64,000 nucleotides of DNA, from positions 127,647 to 191,646 of the forward strand of contig MEHQ01000572.1 in the NCBI GenBank assembly GCA_008828725.1. The letters run 5' to 3'. The notes beneath the pieces were generated by a model. It worked only from the letters and a program-made list of their open reading frames with translations, made no database searches and was not told where the DNA came from. Position numbers and translations under genes: made by a program. Each line of letters starts with the position of its first letter. Within the stretch, counting starts at the first letter, position 1. Below, one piece after another: positions 31,801 to 45,922 of this stretch. The stretch is from Saccharina japonica (lineage: Eukaryota > Sar > Phaeophyceae > Laminariales > Laminariaceae).

Positions 31801-34800
31801 GCGCGCTCTGGTTTCGCACACAGAGGGGTGCCATAGTATTTCAGCGCTCAAGTCTTCCACAACAGGAAGGTTCCCGACACCGAATGGAGTGTTCCTTGAA
31901 CGACCTTTGGTCCACAGCTTTCTGAAATGTACGATGCTATTCCGAAGTTTGGCACCCTCTCCTTTGCCGGAAACAAACGAGCGCCTTAAGGTACAGTGGA
32001 GTAGTAGTAACCGATTTGAGAGCCCCTCGGAACAGCCCAGTGTTTATTTACCACTCTCATCTTCGAACCGTATATTTGAACCATTCAGAACTGAAAAAAA
32101 AACTTACCCCACTCAAATTCCGAGTGTTTTGTCCCCAAAATACGTGGCATCCGTTCTTAACCCATTCAGAACTGAAAACAAATGTCCCACACTAATTCCA
32201 AGATGTTTGTCACCAAATTCGTGGGACCAGTTATTAACCCTTATAGAACTGCAGTCCCGTTTTGGGGACAAACCACTCTAATTCTAAGTAATTTGTCCCC
32301 AAAACGGGACTCCAGTCCTAGAAGGGTTAAGGGGTTAAGGGGTTAAGAGCGGTTTGATGTTATCCGGGGGATAAGAGTGAAACTCTCTCTCTCTCTCTCT
32401 TAAATCGGGATCTGTTTCTGCTTTGAAGAGCGCAAAAGCTGGTAAAAAAAAAACAAGGAAAAGTCGGGGCAAAAAAAAACAGTTTTTTTTTCAAGTTTCC
32501 GCACCAAGACAAACACACCACTCTTAAAGTCCGTTTTTTTTCAATCTTACAAGACAAACCCACCACTCTTCAATCCGTTTTTTTTTATCTTTATAAGACA
32601 AACACACCACTTTGAAAGTCCGTTTTTTATCTTATATGACAAACACACCACTCTTCAGTCCGTTTTTTGTTTTTTTATATCTTACCGTATAAGACAAGCA
32701 CACCACTCTTAAAAAGTCCGTTTAAAAAAATATATATTATGGACGCTCTTAAGTCGGGTACTCCCCACCGCAATGCCCCCACCTGTTGCGGAAACGACGG
32801 CGAGCGAGCCGTCTTCCCTCGCGAAGGGGCCGAACCTCAGTGCCGCGATGGCCTCTCCGGTGTTGAGGGTGTGCAGGAGGTTTTTGTCGGCGTCGTAGAG
32901 GCGAACATCGCCGTCGGACAACGCCACCAGGAGGCATGTCGTCGACCTTGTGAATGGGCGCGCGTTTGTGTTCGTGTTTTGTTTGTTTGTTTGTTTGTTT
33001 GGTTGGTTTGTTGGTTAGTTGTTTGGTTGATTGGTCGATTGGTTGATTGGTTGATTGGCTGATTGATTGATAGGTTGGTTGATTGTTTGGTTGGTTGATT
33101 GGTTGGTTGGCTGATTGGTTGATTGGTTGATTGGTTGATTGGTCGATTGGTCGACTGGTTGATTGGTTGATTGATTGGTTGGTTGATTGATTGATTGGCT
33201 GATTGGCTGGTTGGTTGGTTGATTGGTTAGTTGTTTGGTTGATTGGTTGTTTGGTTGATTGGTTGATTGGTTGATTGGTTGATTGGTTGGTTGGTTGGTT
33301 GATTGATTGATTGATTGAGTGATTGATTGGTTTGTTTGGTTGTTTGTTTTGTTTGATTTGTTTGTTTGTTTGTTTGTTTGTTTGTTTGTTTGTTTGTTTG
33401 TTTGTTTGTTTGTTTGTTTGTTTGTTTGTTTGTTCAGTGCGTTCCATACGACATATAAACCCAGTCGCAATCGTGCTGGCAGCTTGTTCAGAGAAACTAT
33501 GTCACGAGATAGCACGTTCATCCCTTTGACAGACAGTAACTTGTTTTGCCTTGACAATGCCTTGGCCTTGATATGCCTTGCCTGTCGCAAAAATTCCCAT
33601 CAGATTATATTGTGGAACACTCGGCCCCTATAGTACACATATGCCTTGTGCTTGACATATCTCTTGACCTATTTTGGTCAAGAAGTGTGACCGAGCGTGG
33701 CACGACCGAGTGTGGCACACGCCGTTGACCTTCCGGGTGTTTACCGTATCACCCGGGGGGGGGGGTAAGATAATACCCCCCTCCCGCCCCCTCGAACGAA
33801 TTTTCGAAGCTGATTTTCTCGACAACTGGAAAGAGTGTTAAAAAACAAAAAAAGCCGAGCAACGCGTTTACGGAAAAATCTCGAGGAAAAATCTTGACGA
33901 GATCTTCCCAAGGCCACCATAATTTTTCGTTGGGTGCTCCCCCCCTGGTTTTGGAGAATATTTCCTCTGAGACTCTTCCCAGGGTGTGTGTTATGACGAT
34001 AGTTGTTGTAGGCGGGAGGGCGCGTTGACCGCACCTGGTTTGCACGACCTCAAGCTGGGTCACAAGGGCGGGCATTTTCAGCGTGAAATCCTTGCGTCCT
34101 TTGAGGCGGTAAGCGTGGAGGCTACAGTCCGTAGTTGCCACGTAAATCTGCGACAGAAAGAGAAAGAAAGAGAAAGATAAATAAAGAGAAAATATTATTA
34201 GGAATCGGGAAACAAAAAATGAAAAAGTGAAAACCATGCGCCGGTGGCGCCAACGAAAATCAATCGCGCAAAACGTATAGAACAAACGCCACACACACAA
34301 AAAAAAAACACATACAAACACAATTGGATGGATGAACCAAACACGGAAAAACCGAAACAAAAATCCACGCCATGTACGTTAACCCATTCAGAACTGAAAA
34401 AAATGTCCCACACTAATTTCAAGTAGTTTGTCCCATAATTCGTGGGACCAGTCCTTAAGGGGTCAAGAGAAACGAAAACGCCCACGCCCGCAACAGCAAC
34501 GGTCTCTCTTTCGCAGAGAGGGGCGAGCAGCGTTTCCGAACATGTTCGCAGTTCGCACGCATGTCTAAAAAATATTTATCACGGTCTACAGATCGTCGAT
34601 TTTAGATCATCTGAATCTCCCCAACCTGCGGCTATGAGATGATATGCAGGACTGTCATTCATCCGATGCAAGGAAGTCGTCTCACAAGCGGTTCTTCGTA
34701 GGATGCAGCAAGAGCCCTTCGTGTGACTCGCCCAACACCTCACGTTTCGCTTTGCGCTTTTGGTGCAAGCAAGCAATGTAGCAATGTCTGCCTGGTCGGT

Positions 34801-37800
34801 GAAAACGCGACGTGCTCCGTCCCGGCATTGTAGGGATGCGAGGGTCGATGGATATATATAATATATATGACTACGGCCATGCATGACATGAGCATACCCC
34901 CCCCCCCCCCCTTACGCTCGCGCCCCTCTACATCCGTCACTCGTTCAGTAGCGAGAGATAAATGCAGAGCAGGCCGGCCAAATCTCCGATTACGTCTCTA
35001 CTTGAACTCAAATCCTGCTACCTGCGGTTATGAGATACATGTGAACGGCTCTGCGTGCGGTACCAGCATTATGCTAAGCCTACCTCGGCTGCTCCCGCCG
35101 CTCCTGTATCCATCACTCGTTCAGTAGCGAGAGACACATACAGGAGCAGGCCGGCCGATCTCCGACAGCGTCTCTAGTTGAACTAAAATCCTGCTACCTG
35201 CGCTAGATACATGGGAACGGCTCTGCACGCGGCACCAGCATTTTGCTAAGCCTACCCCGGCTGCTCCCGCCGGAAACGTTTGTCACACGGCCGGCCGACA
35301 GCATCGTAACCGGTACCCATACATAACATATGCCGCGATTATTGCACTTTCTTGTGATCCTGCAGGACTATAACACCCGCGAGACAGGTTAACTTCCGCT
35401 GCTCCGTGCTTTTTGGAGGTGTTGTGCCAACTCTGGACTGGAATTTAAGGGGCCGTTTGTATAGTAACATTTATTAGAAATGTTGCCTATATTTCGGGCC
35501 AGCGAGTGGGTAGGTTATACCAAACCGGAGTATAAGGACCGTTTGTATAGTAACATTTAATCGAAATGGTGCTTATATTTCGAGCCAATGAGTTGGGTAG
35601 GCTATATCAAACCGGAATGTATGTACCGTTTGTATACGAGTTAACATTTAATCGAGATGGTGCTTATATGTTTCGGTACAATGAGTTGGGTAGGCTATAC
35701 CAGCAGGACTATGTTACCCCAAGAACAGCTATGAATAGCTGCTGCGTACCAGGTAGTATAGCAGTATGGTCCCGCCATCAAGCAACGCCAAAACGTGAGC
35801 AAAAGCCTCGTGGAAACCTTTATCGTGCACACCTTTCTTGAAGAGCCTTAAGCACAACAGGCTGTTCCATACAGTACAACTAGTATTACGGGAGGGGGGG
35901 GGGGGGGGCGTACTCATTTGTTGCTTGCCTCACGAGCTGGTCCAGCCATAAAACAGATATTCATTCGATCGGACGGTTTGCACTCATTTTAGCATAGTTT
36001 AGCTCCTCATTTTGCACCATGGTTTCTGAGATCGCAGTGCGATTGCACATGCTAGAAGTTCTGGAATCCGATTAAAAAATCGTCGAGAAAATGCCATATC
36101 GAATAAATCCCGTCGCGTACGGGGATATCTCCATACTGCGGTCCATACGAATCACCGAAAAAACTATACAGCGGATGAAGCTGATTCACGGTGTGAACAT
36201 TCCTTGAGGCATGGAGAAACGATCGATATCCTCCCCATAGTCTAATTCGTTGTATATCAAGAGATATGAGGTGCACATGATCCGCCATACAAAGTTAAGA
36301 TATTACGATGAACGACCCAAAATCTCGATTTCCCAGCTGAATTTATCGATTTTTTGTCCGATTGTTTGTACACGTGATCCGCATCGCTCTTGTCGACACG
36401 CTACTTGGGGCTCCATTTTGTTTCGACTTTGTTTTCCGGTACTTTTTTGCCAAAACGCCGACCAGGCTTTTCTTGAAACGGCCATAATTTTGCCTGTCTT
36501 CGACAAAACAAAATGGAGCCCCAGGCAATCGCTTCGTTATACGCATAGGAAGCTCCACACAAAATTTCTGTTCGAAATTCGCAAAACTGAGATGGGAAAA
36601 CGCCGGCGAGTACCGCCTCGCGATTACAGCTGGACCAGCTCGGTAGTCATTTGACCATTGACCACGCATCCCTTTCGAGACGGAGCACCGGGACAATATT
36701 CAGGACCAAATATGCTCAGTGAAAATACTGGAATATATAGTTTTTGTGTACGTGACGGGTCCTGATTGCTATGACCCCCCTTAGCAATAGGGTTTTAGTG
36801 TAGTGCTCGCCGGTGAGCACGATTTCCATCAGCCCAATGTTCTTACGATAAGTAGCGTACTCCAAAAACGAATCAGTAGTGAGCCTTTTATGTCATTCAC
36901 TACTACTGATACCGTGCAGTACGTTTCTCCCTCTTCCTCCTCATGGGCCTACACTGACTGTATGTACCCGCATTCGACATGCTACCACGTCTGCTGCGCC
37001 CGCTATCCTATACTCGGGGGCGGCGGCGGCGGCGGCATGGACGGGAGCCAACAGGGGAGCATTAATGTCTGAGGACTTCGGGAGAGACTTGGCGACGCAC
37101 GATGCGGTAGAGGTATACCATGCTTTTTTAATTATAAGGGTGGTCACTTAAGGAGCTCTATACATACCTCACCCAAAAACTGATTTTTTTGGGAGAGAAA
37201 TAAAAGTGCTATATATATACTATATATATACTATATATACACCCGATGAACAAATCCCCTGGCCTTCTTCGTAGAAAAAAACGAAAAATATTGCAACAAC
37301 AGAAGAAGAAGAAAATTCCGACAGTTTTGGGGGTTAAGGTAAGGAAATAACGCCTCATCCAGAAAACGTTTCAGACCAAAATAAGGTATACCCTATACCT
37401 CTATCGTAGCGTGCGTCTTGCTATCAGTATAGACTACTTACTATTAGTATTGTATTACTCATTATTATGAATAGTACCAGGTATATATTACCTGTTGTGG
37501 GAGCCTGGCGAGACCGCAAGGAGTGGCTTCAAGATTGATCACCGTCGCCGTCACCACCGCCGTCCTGGATACAGACCCGTTCTGCGCAGAGTGCCGAGTT
37601 TTTCGTTCGTTTCATCATGTTGGTTCGGCTGGTTATTTTTTTTCGCGTATGAAAGTTGAGAGTTTCAATCAACCATTGAATCGATCGCACTCGCAGCTGA
37701 CATATAATATTTTATGTTTGTAACAATTTGACAAAAAAAATAGGTGGTGGTACGATATCCGTTACACGGAAAGGGGACCGGGATTCTTGTGAACTTCAAT

Positions 37801-40456
37801 TCCGGGGGCGGGGTTTTATCAGGAATTAGTAACACACATCATATGTGAGATAGAGATCGAACATATCGTCGAAACCCATCTCTGCAGTTTTTATGCATCT
37901 TCAGTTCGTTTGTCCTGGCGATCACGCGTGTGTATGCCAGTATGAGTTAGTCACCTTTACTGTGTAGATCTTCCCTTCCCTGCACGCCACCGCTAGCCTC
38001 CACTCCGTGTCAAACAAGCCTCCCGCGGCCATGAACGCCGGTACCGCGCCCCGCGGGAGTTGCACCGAGGTGATAATTTGGCCTGCTCGCGTGCATTTGT
38101 TTTTTGCGACCCGTGCACGAACGCCAGTAGTAGTGTTATGCGCGTGAGGTTGACACAAGGCGCGGCGCTGACAATGTAACTCGTACGCATACATTTTATT
38201 TTCGCGTGTGAACTATCACTGCTGCATAAGGTATTACGGGAGGACCCTAGTAAATAGAACCAAATATTGTTAGTAAAAATACGGAAATATATAGTTTTTT
38301 TTGTCTACCGTAGGTGCTATTTACTATGACCCCTCGTAATAGTGGAGATCGGAGGGCGTGTGACCACAGGTGCAGTACCGTACGCGTTTTTTTTTTTGTC
38401 GAGAGTGACAGGTACGAGCAGCCGCACACAACAAGTGTGACCGTAGGCGTAGGTGTTGTACCAGGTATGTCGTAGCAGGCCGTATAGGTATTGTTATGCC
38501 GCCCTGGGACTTTTTGACCCCAGACCTCGCCGTGGAAAAAGGGGGCTGAGGTGTGCGCGCACAGGGTGAAACCGACCTTCTCGGGCCCCTGCCCCGCGCA
38601 GGGCCCGCGAGCACAACTTCGTGGTACCTATGGGATGGCTGAAACTTACAGGGCGGGTCGAGAAAGACTATCTGTCCGGCCTCCGTTCCGGCGATCAGGC
38701 TAACCGGCGCAGCTTCGGCCTCGCTCGACCTGTGAACGGGCACAACCAAAACGTTAATAGGGGAAAAAAAAAACAGAAGCAAAAGTGGGCCATGCCCGAG
38801 TCACGACGCACGCACGCATGCACGCAAACACACGGAGGGCAGGAGAGGGTTACGTGGGGAGAGGCAAACGCTAAGCGGTACGATTGTAAAAAAAAACAAA
38901 AACAAAACAAAAACAAAAAATCAACATATTAACGCCGGAAACCTTAGTCTCGAAATATGTGTGTATCTCTCTACCCTCCAATTAACGCTGACAATCGTTC
39001 TCGATACCAGTCGTAGTGATCCCTCTATAGCGCCGGTTGTGGTCCCTCTATAGCGCCGGTTTCCCGCTACGAATAGCGCCGGTAAAACCGTACCGTTTTC
39101 CGTTTCCATACTAAAACCAATATGTTCTCCCCAATCCGGAGTAGTTGCGCCGGTTGCCACCATCTGCGCCGGGTTTTTTCCCGCTGGCACATACCGGGGC
39201 TACGTATAGAGGGACCCCTATCACGGGGGACTATAGTAAACACTAGTAAATAGGACCAAATATTGTTAGTAATAGTAAAAAAAGTTAAATATATAGGTTT
39301 TTGTGTGTACCGTAGGTCCTGTTTACTATGGCATCATTAGCCCACCCTGTAATACTGTACATGTATATATATATATAAATATATACTTCGTATATAATAT
39401 ATATATATATTCTTTACGATATTCGGCATGTATGTATATATAACAAAGTATAATTGTGATTTTTTTGCCCGGCGGCGCGTTTTCGCGCTCGGCCCTCGCG
39501 GCCGATCTCGCCGTCGCTCGGGTCGGCGGCCGGGGGATCGACCGGGGAGCGCGCCCCCCGGGCCTCGCCCTCGCCCCGGGCTCGTGGCCCGCGCGGGGCG
39601 CTCGCGAAGCCGAAAAAATAGAGTCGGTTTTACGGGGTACCCCGTCCCACTCGGTCGAGCCGAGCAGGGCAACGTGAAACCCGGTCTCGGCGGCAGATTT
39701 TGAAAGGTGATTTTGCCGCGTCGGCATCAACACAAAGAAGGGCACACCGACGTGCACATCGAGCGGCATCGAACATCTATCTGCACGCATGCAGCAACAC
39801 CAGCGACGCGACAGCATCCCTGACGTTGCGCAGGCGTATGGTTATGACAGGGGGCCACGAGCATGCTGCTGCATGAATGCTGCTGTGGGGCGGGAGGAGG
39901 GCGACCTGTCGTTGGCGACCGCCACAAAAATCGTGTAGTACAGGACAACTTTGTGAAAGTATAGGCAAACGGTCACATGCACGCATTTTATGCTGAAGCT
40001 TGAGTTCGATCCCTTTTGAACGGGGGCGGATCTCTGGATAACTTTTCTTTTTTTTTGACACGTAACCCAGACCCCCATAATATCAGACATNNNNNNNNNN
40101 NNNNNNNNNNNNNNATAAGACAGGAAGCACACAAAAACTAAGTGGATTTCTTAGGCAGGTATACAATATGATATGCGTATGATACAATATCGCATGCTGT
40201 TGTTTTGATATTAATAGTAGGTTTTCGATTCGCCCTTGCGCCACTCCCCCAGGCACGTCCCGGAGGGGAACCTTGTACGAAGTATATATATATATATATA
40301 TATATGTAGCGGGACGGGAGCGATACTGCTGCGGTGGGATGGTAAAGTCGGCAACGAGACTCAACGAGACAGTCGACGTAGAACATGGAACCACACCAGC
40401 AAACTGAAAAAAAAGAGATGCCCCCCAAGCTTATTGCCGTGGCGGCGAGGGTATGT

Positions 40457-40502
<46 letters not shown>

Positions 40503-43500
40503 ATTTCATTTTCATGCACGGCCGTAGTCGTATGACCATAGGCCCTCGCATCCCTGCAATGCCGGGACGGAGCATAGAGCATGTCGGGGTTTCACCGGGG
40601 AGAGGTTGGAACGATCTGCTTTAAAACGGCCCCCTGTTTACCCCCCCCCACTTGTTTGGGTTGGTTTTAGCGGGTCCACGATAGCCCTCGAAGGACCACA
40701 AGAGGCCGAAAAAAAGAAGACACGAAAAGCGTGCTTATCATTGCGACGCCGCCAGCTCCAATGGTCGGTAAGCCGAGCCCAGTGGTGTGGGTCTGAAACG
40801 GCGTGTAACGTGTCCGCACCTCAGACAGATCACCTCTGACGGATTATCGATTTCCACTTCATGATCTATAAGCAGTGCACCTTTCAAGGCATATCTGTTA
40901 TTCCCCCGACCTTGTATGTATTATCTGTATGATCTGTAGGATCTAGCTCGTGTTTCTGGGTGGGACCCGTATAAATCTGGTGCATGATCTTCGTAGCGCA
41001 TGTTTCCTGGGTTGGATCTGTACTATAACAGATCCTGCACAACGGTTAGGTGATGAACTACTGTAGATGATCTACAGATCCTCTACAGATCATCTACAGA
41101 TCATGATCTGTCTGGCGGACGGGAGTGTCTGAGCGAAGAACGATAGGACATGGATCATGGTGCGGCTAACCACGATTTTAAGACGGGGAAGGCGTGTCTA
41201 GCAAAGGGGACCGCGCGGTATGTAGGCCCTCGATCCGACTCGGAACACATTGTTCGTGTGGTGGAGAACCAAGATGCAAAGTTGGTTTAAAAAAAACATC
41301 AGACAACTGCTACTGTGGTGCAAATAGAAAGGGCAATAGGAATACATACTCCAAACCCTGCGGGCAGGATACCCGCAGCACACACACTAAACACCATGCT
41401 ACAGACATCAGCGGAGAGCCGGCGCAAGGTGTTAACGGTGCCGCGAACCAGGCGCGCTGTGTACGTAGCCGCCGGGCGCAGGGCTGGCTGCGCGATAGGT
41501 TTTATCAAAACGAGCGTCTAAAAAAAAAGACACGGGAAACCGCAGCCAGCTATGTACGTAAAACAAAGCAAGCGCGAAAAACCGAAGAAACCGAAAAAAA
41601 AAAAAAAAAAACCCGTCTGGACTACTACGAACTCTTCTTGTCCTTTGAGCCTCACAGGTAAAATATCCCCTGGAAAGGCCTGCAGAGAGGGGGTGCATAT
41701 GATCGCACCTAAAACCCGATTGGGGGACTACCCTGTCCATCATGCCCGACGCTATTACCGGGGGGCCATAGTAAACACTAGTAAATAGGACCAAATATTG
41801 CTAGTAAAAATGGTGGAATATATAGGTTTTTGTGTATACCGTAGGTTCTATTTACTAGTGTTTACTATGCTCCTTGCCCGTAACGGTAGTGTCTCCCGAC
41901 CTGGAAAAATGCCAGCCAAGGGCCCGAGCGACAACAGGACTACTTACTAGGGTCGCCCTACGTAGGTAATAGTAGTCAGAACGTATGCGACGGGCCGAAA
42001 AAACATATATCCCCCGTCATTTTACACGCCAAAATTTGGTTCTGATTTATTAGGTTTCCCCCCCCCCCCCTTGTAATAGCATTTTTGGGCTAAATAAAGC
42101 TACTTTCGACAGATGGAAGCCCTCGACAGGGAGGTACCCAACACGGCATACCTTAACGTTGAATGGAATATCGCAAAACAAAATGCAGTCTTTTTTTTTT
42201 TTTTTTACGCCTAGAAAGGGATTTCATGCCCGCAGTCTTTGATCAATCAATCAATGGCTGGTGAGATACTTGTCGTTCGTTCATTGGGGGCCGTAAAGCG
42301 TACCGGAAACAATTCAATAACATGAGTCAAATTATCTGGGTGACTTACCATTAATAATAGTATTTGAAGCCTCTCGTGGAAGTAGCATCAGGAATATGTA
42401 GGCGCTGCCCCCTACCGCATCATGCGTCCCTATATACCCCGCCATGAAAACGCCAGAGGAGGAGTTCCAGTTCGGTTGGCACAGGGTCCTCTCACCTCTT
42501 CATCGTTGCCAGGCACGTGATGATCGTCGTTCGGGACAGGGGCTCGCTCTTCCCCCGCGTCTGCAAAAGCTTCTCCGCCCCTTGTGCGGTCGAAATCGCC
42601 GCCAGGAAATCCACCGATAGAGGACCGAGCCGCGACCCTTGCTCTCTCGCCTTTTTTTTCATGTTTTTTCGTTTCGTTGCACGATGACATTGAACCGAAA
42701 CAAAAACGAGGTACAAAAAAAACATATATATATATATATAGTGCCGGTTGAGTATGATAGTGCCGGTTGTGTCCGCTACATATAGTGCCTGTTGAAATCG
42801 CTTGCTTGGCTCAGATGGGATCGAAACTAGTGTGACAGTGCTCTATATAGCGGAGTAGTGCCGGTTGCCGCTGTATATAGTGCCGGTATTGTTGGCTGGC
42901 GTATATAAACCTGCACTATAGAGGGCATACCGGCACTATACAGGGGTCATTACTGTGCTGCTGTCTACGCATACTATATATATATACTGCTGATTGTTTT
43001 AAAAAAACGAACGACATCGGTTGCCTGCTGCATCATGGTGTGTTCGAAAAAAGCCTCACAGGGCGTTCGAAACCGCACATGGTATACAAGTATGTATATA
43101 TGTGGATGCCAGTCTGGTGGGGATTGGCTACACGCCAAATGGGGATTCGAGGGGAATGGTGGGACCACGTGTGAGCATGTTCTTGGGCGTGTCGTAGCCT
43201 ATCTCGAAGCAGACCATGGCTTGGCCGCTGGGAGGACCGCAGCCTGTGTACGGTACTGTTACGCTACGCTGCTTACCCATGGTCGTACGACTACTGTCAT
43301 GCACGACATAAGTACACCCACCCACCCACCCACCCACCCACCCACACCCCCCCCCGTTCCCCCCCCCCCCCTCGTTTGAAGCGTTGTACGGGTGGCCGTC
43401 AGCGGCTCGTTCGCCCTCACGAGATTATCATCCTCACGAGGGAAAACGCAATTTAGGGTGGGGCTCAAGGTCGGAGAGCTCACAAGGGAGTTCGGAAACA

Positions 43501-44382
43501 AAAGAGGCTTTACGTATTCAGTCTGAAACGGTTTGCCTGAAGCGCTTAGACGCAGCAGAAGCGGGTGTGCTTCCATTCCCCCCCGCGCCCGACGGAAAAT
43601 AACACCAAGTAGCTCACACGTCGCACAAGTAGATCATCTACAGTTATATGATCTACAGATAGATCATCTACAGATCATCTAGATCACACCCTGCATTTTG
43701 AGATGTTGTGCGGAATCTGTATATTACAGATCCAACTCAGGAAACATGTTCTAGATAGCGCAGAGTTCATGGCTCCCAACCGGCAACATGAGCTAGATCA
43801 TACAGATCATACAGATCATACAGATCATACAGATCCTACAGATCCTACAGATCAGGGATATATCTGCCCCGAAATATCTACAGCAGATCATGAGCTGGGG
43901 ACAGATGATCTGTCCAATGTATGTTTGAAGTAATTTTACCCCAAATCGTGGTTTCATTTCCTAGAAGGGATACAGCAACGGTCCCTCTATAGTGCCAGTG
44001 GTGGCCCCTCTATAGTGCCGGTATGCGCCAGCCAACAATACCGGCGCTATAGCGGCAACCGGCACTATATACTCCGCACACTATGATACCACACTGGCGA
44101 ATCCCGTATTTGCCAAGCGCTTCCACAGGCACTATATATAGCGAGCAACCGGCACTATATACTCAACCGGCAAGAATATTAAGAGGGACCACTACCAGTA
44201 TGTGGAGCACAGCAAGCAGTCATGGGCGGTGTTCGTGCAGCTAGAAGACGCCCGGCCCTTTCTTTCGCACCCGCCATTCCGCTACAGCAGTAGTTGTGAT
44301 ACCCGCACAACTGCTGCCGGTACTGCTCGCTAAAAACCAGGTACATCGTATATTACGGAGGGGGGGGGGGGGGGGGGGNNNN

Positions 44383-44423
<41 letters not shown>

Positions 44424-45877
44424 CAAAATAGGACCAAATACTGTTGGCAAACACAGGGAAATATATACCAGTATACCAGTATATAGTTTTCAGTGTGTGC
44501 CGTAGGTCCTACCAGTATTTACTATAGCCCCCCGTAATAGCATGCCACTCTGTCCGTAAATATAAGCACCTTTTAATACGTGAATATTCCATAACAACGG
44601 TGCTTATATTTCGGGACAGAACGGTGAACGTCGCTGGATGCTGCACCCAAGAAGGAGTCTTGTCGGGGACATCCATACCCAAGCTTGCAGCTCTCTTGGG
44701 TGCCACCCTGGGTACCCTCTCTCAGTTAAGAGATGCCAGGACGGCCACTACTACTCCTGCCGATAATGTAATATAACCGTTTTGATTGTCGTGTTAACCA
44801 AAAACACGGTTGATTATAAATATCGCCCAGAACGTCACGTTTGACAGGAGATAGGTATTTTTTTGGGGGGGGGCGCGTCAAAGCCGTCTATTCTGGCCTT
44901 ATTATACTGAGTTTAGTGTAGGGAGCAGTCAGTCAAGGGAGGTCAAACCGTGCCCCTCTATGTACGTATATAGCATATTTTATCTCAAATCACGCAACAA
45001 AAAAAAACGCGGTATATATATAAAGAGCCATCGAACATACAGCACAAGAAAGGCTTTGGAAATAGCTCGTTGCATCCATTCCCCGCACAGGCAGCAACAT
45101 ACGTATATAATAGCTGCTCGGTTCTGCTTTTGTTTTTTTTTGCAACCCTTAAGCTACCAGACTATAGCTGCAAAAAATGTTCCCGCTCAGATTCCAAAGA
45201 CACGTTGTGTGCCCCCCGAAATATGCTGGTGCAGGCAGGAGGTGAAAAAAAAACGAAAACCTGGAACAACGTCACGCCTCTCTCCGTGTTGTACGTGCTG
45301 CTGTACCTTGATAAGGCGCTGCTTGAGCTCTGGGGCGTCAATCCGGTCCTCTCGGTAGTCCGCCCAGCTCTGCGCTTCCCCGGGAGAAGGCTCAATCAGC
45401 GGCGCCGCGAACTTGTAGTACGGCCGCAAGTTCCTTTTTTCCGGCAAAAGCACGGAAGTTCATTCATTCAGGGTTGGCGTTATGTTTTTATGAAAATGCA
45501 TGCAGTGCAGAAGGAAGTCGGCATGTATTATGCATTTCATGAAAAACGCCTGGATAGGTACAAACAGTATTGGAACGAAGGGCACCTGATGAGAAAACAA
45601 GAAACTAAAACATTGCCGGTAGGAGTTTTTTTTTGTTCCACGGAAAATAAGAAAATCGGAAGCGCCTATCACACGGAAACGGAAGTCAGTTGTGAGAACG
45701 CACCTTTTCTTAAAATAAGAAATTTCTTAAATAAGAAATCCAGCCTTAGCCAACGTTGATGTTTCTTACTATTCCGGGAGACCATAGTAAATAGAGCCAA
45801 ATACTGTTGGTAAAAATGGGTAAATATTTAGATTTTTGTGTGTACCGTAGTCCTGAGAGAGAGCGAGAGCGAGAGCG

Positions 45878-45922
<45 letters not shown>

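Noticed and set aside
32763..32782. Later donor GCG|GTGGGG for the BBS1 exon 32783-32946
   Set aside because: It breaks phase with the next exon, whereas AACAG|GTGGGG gives a gap-free match.
33015..33590. 191- and 232-codon Asn/Gln/Thr-rich ORFs
   Set aside because: They are the (TTGATTGG)n and (TTTG)n arrays read in frame; they lie in a BBS1 intron.
45170..45306. Longer version of the BBS1 exon using the donor CCAG|GTTTTC near 45266
   Set aside because: It would insert about 14 residues absent from BBS1; the GTACAG donor gives the expected length and a phase-compatible acceptor.
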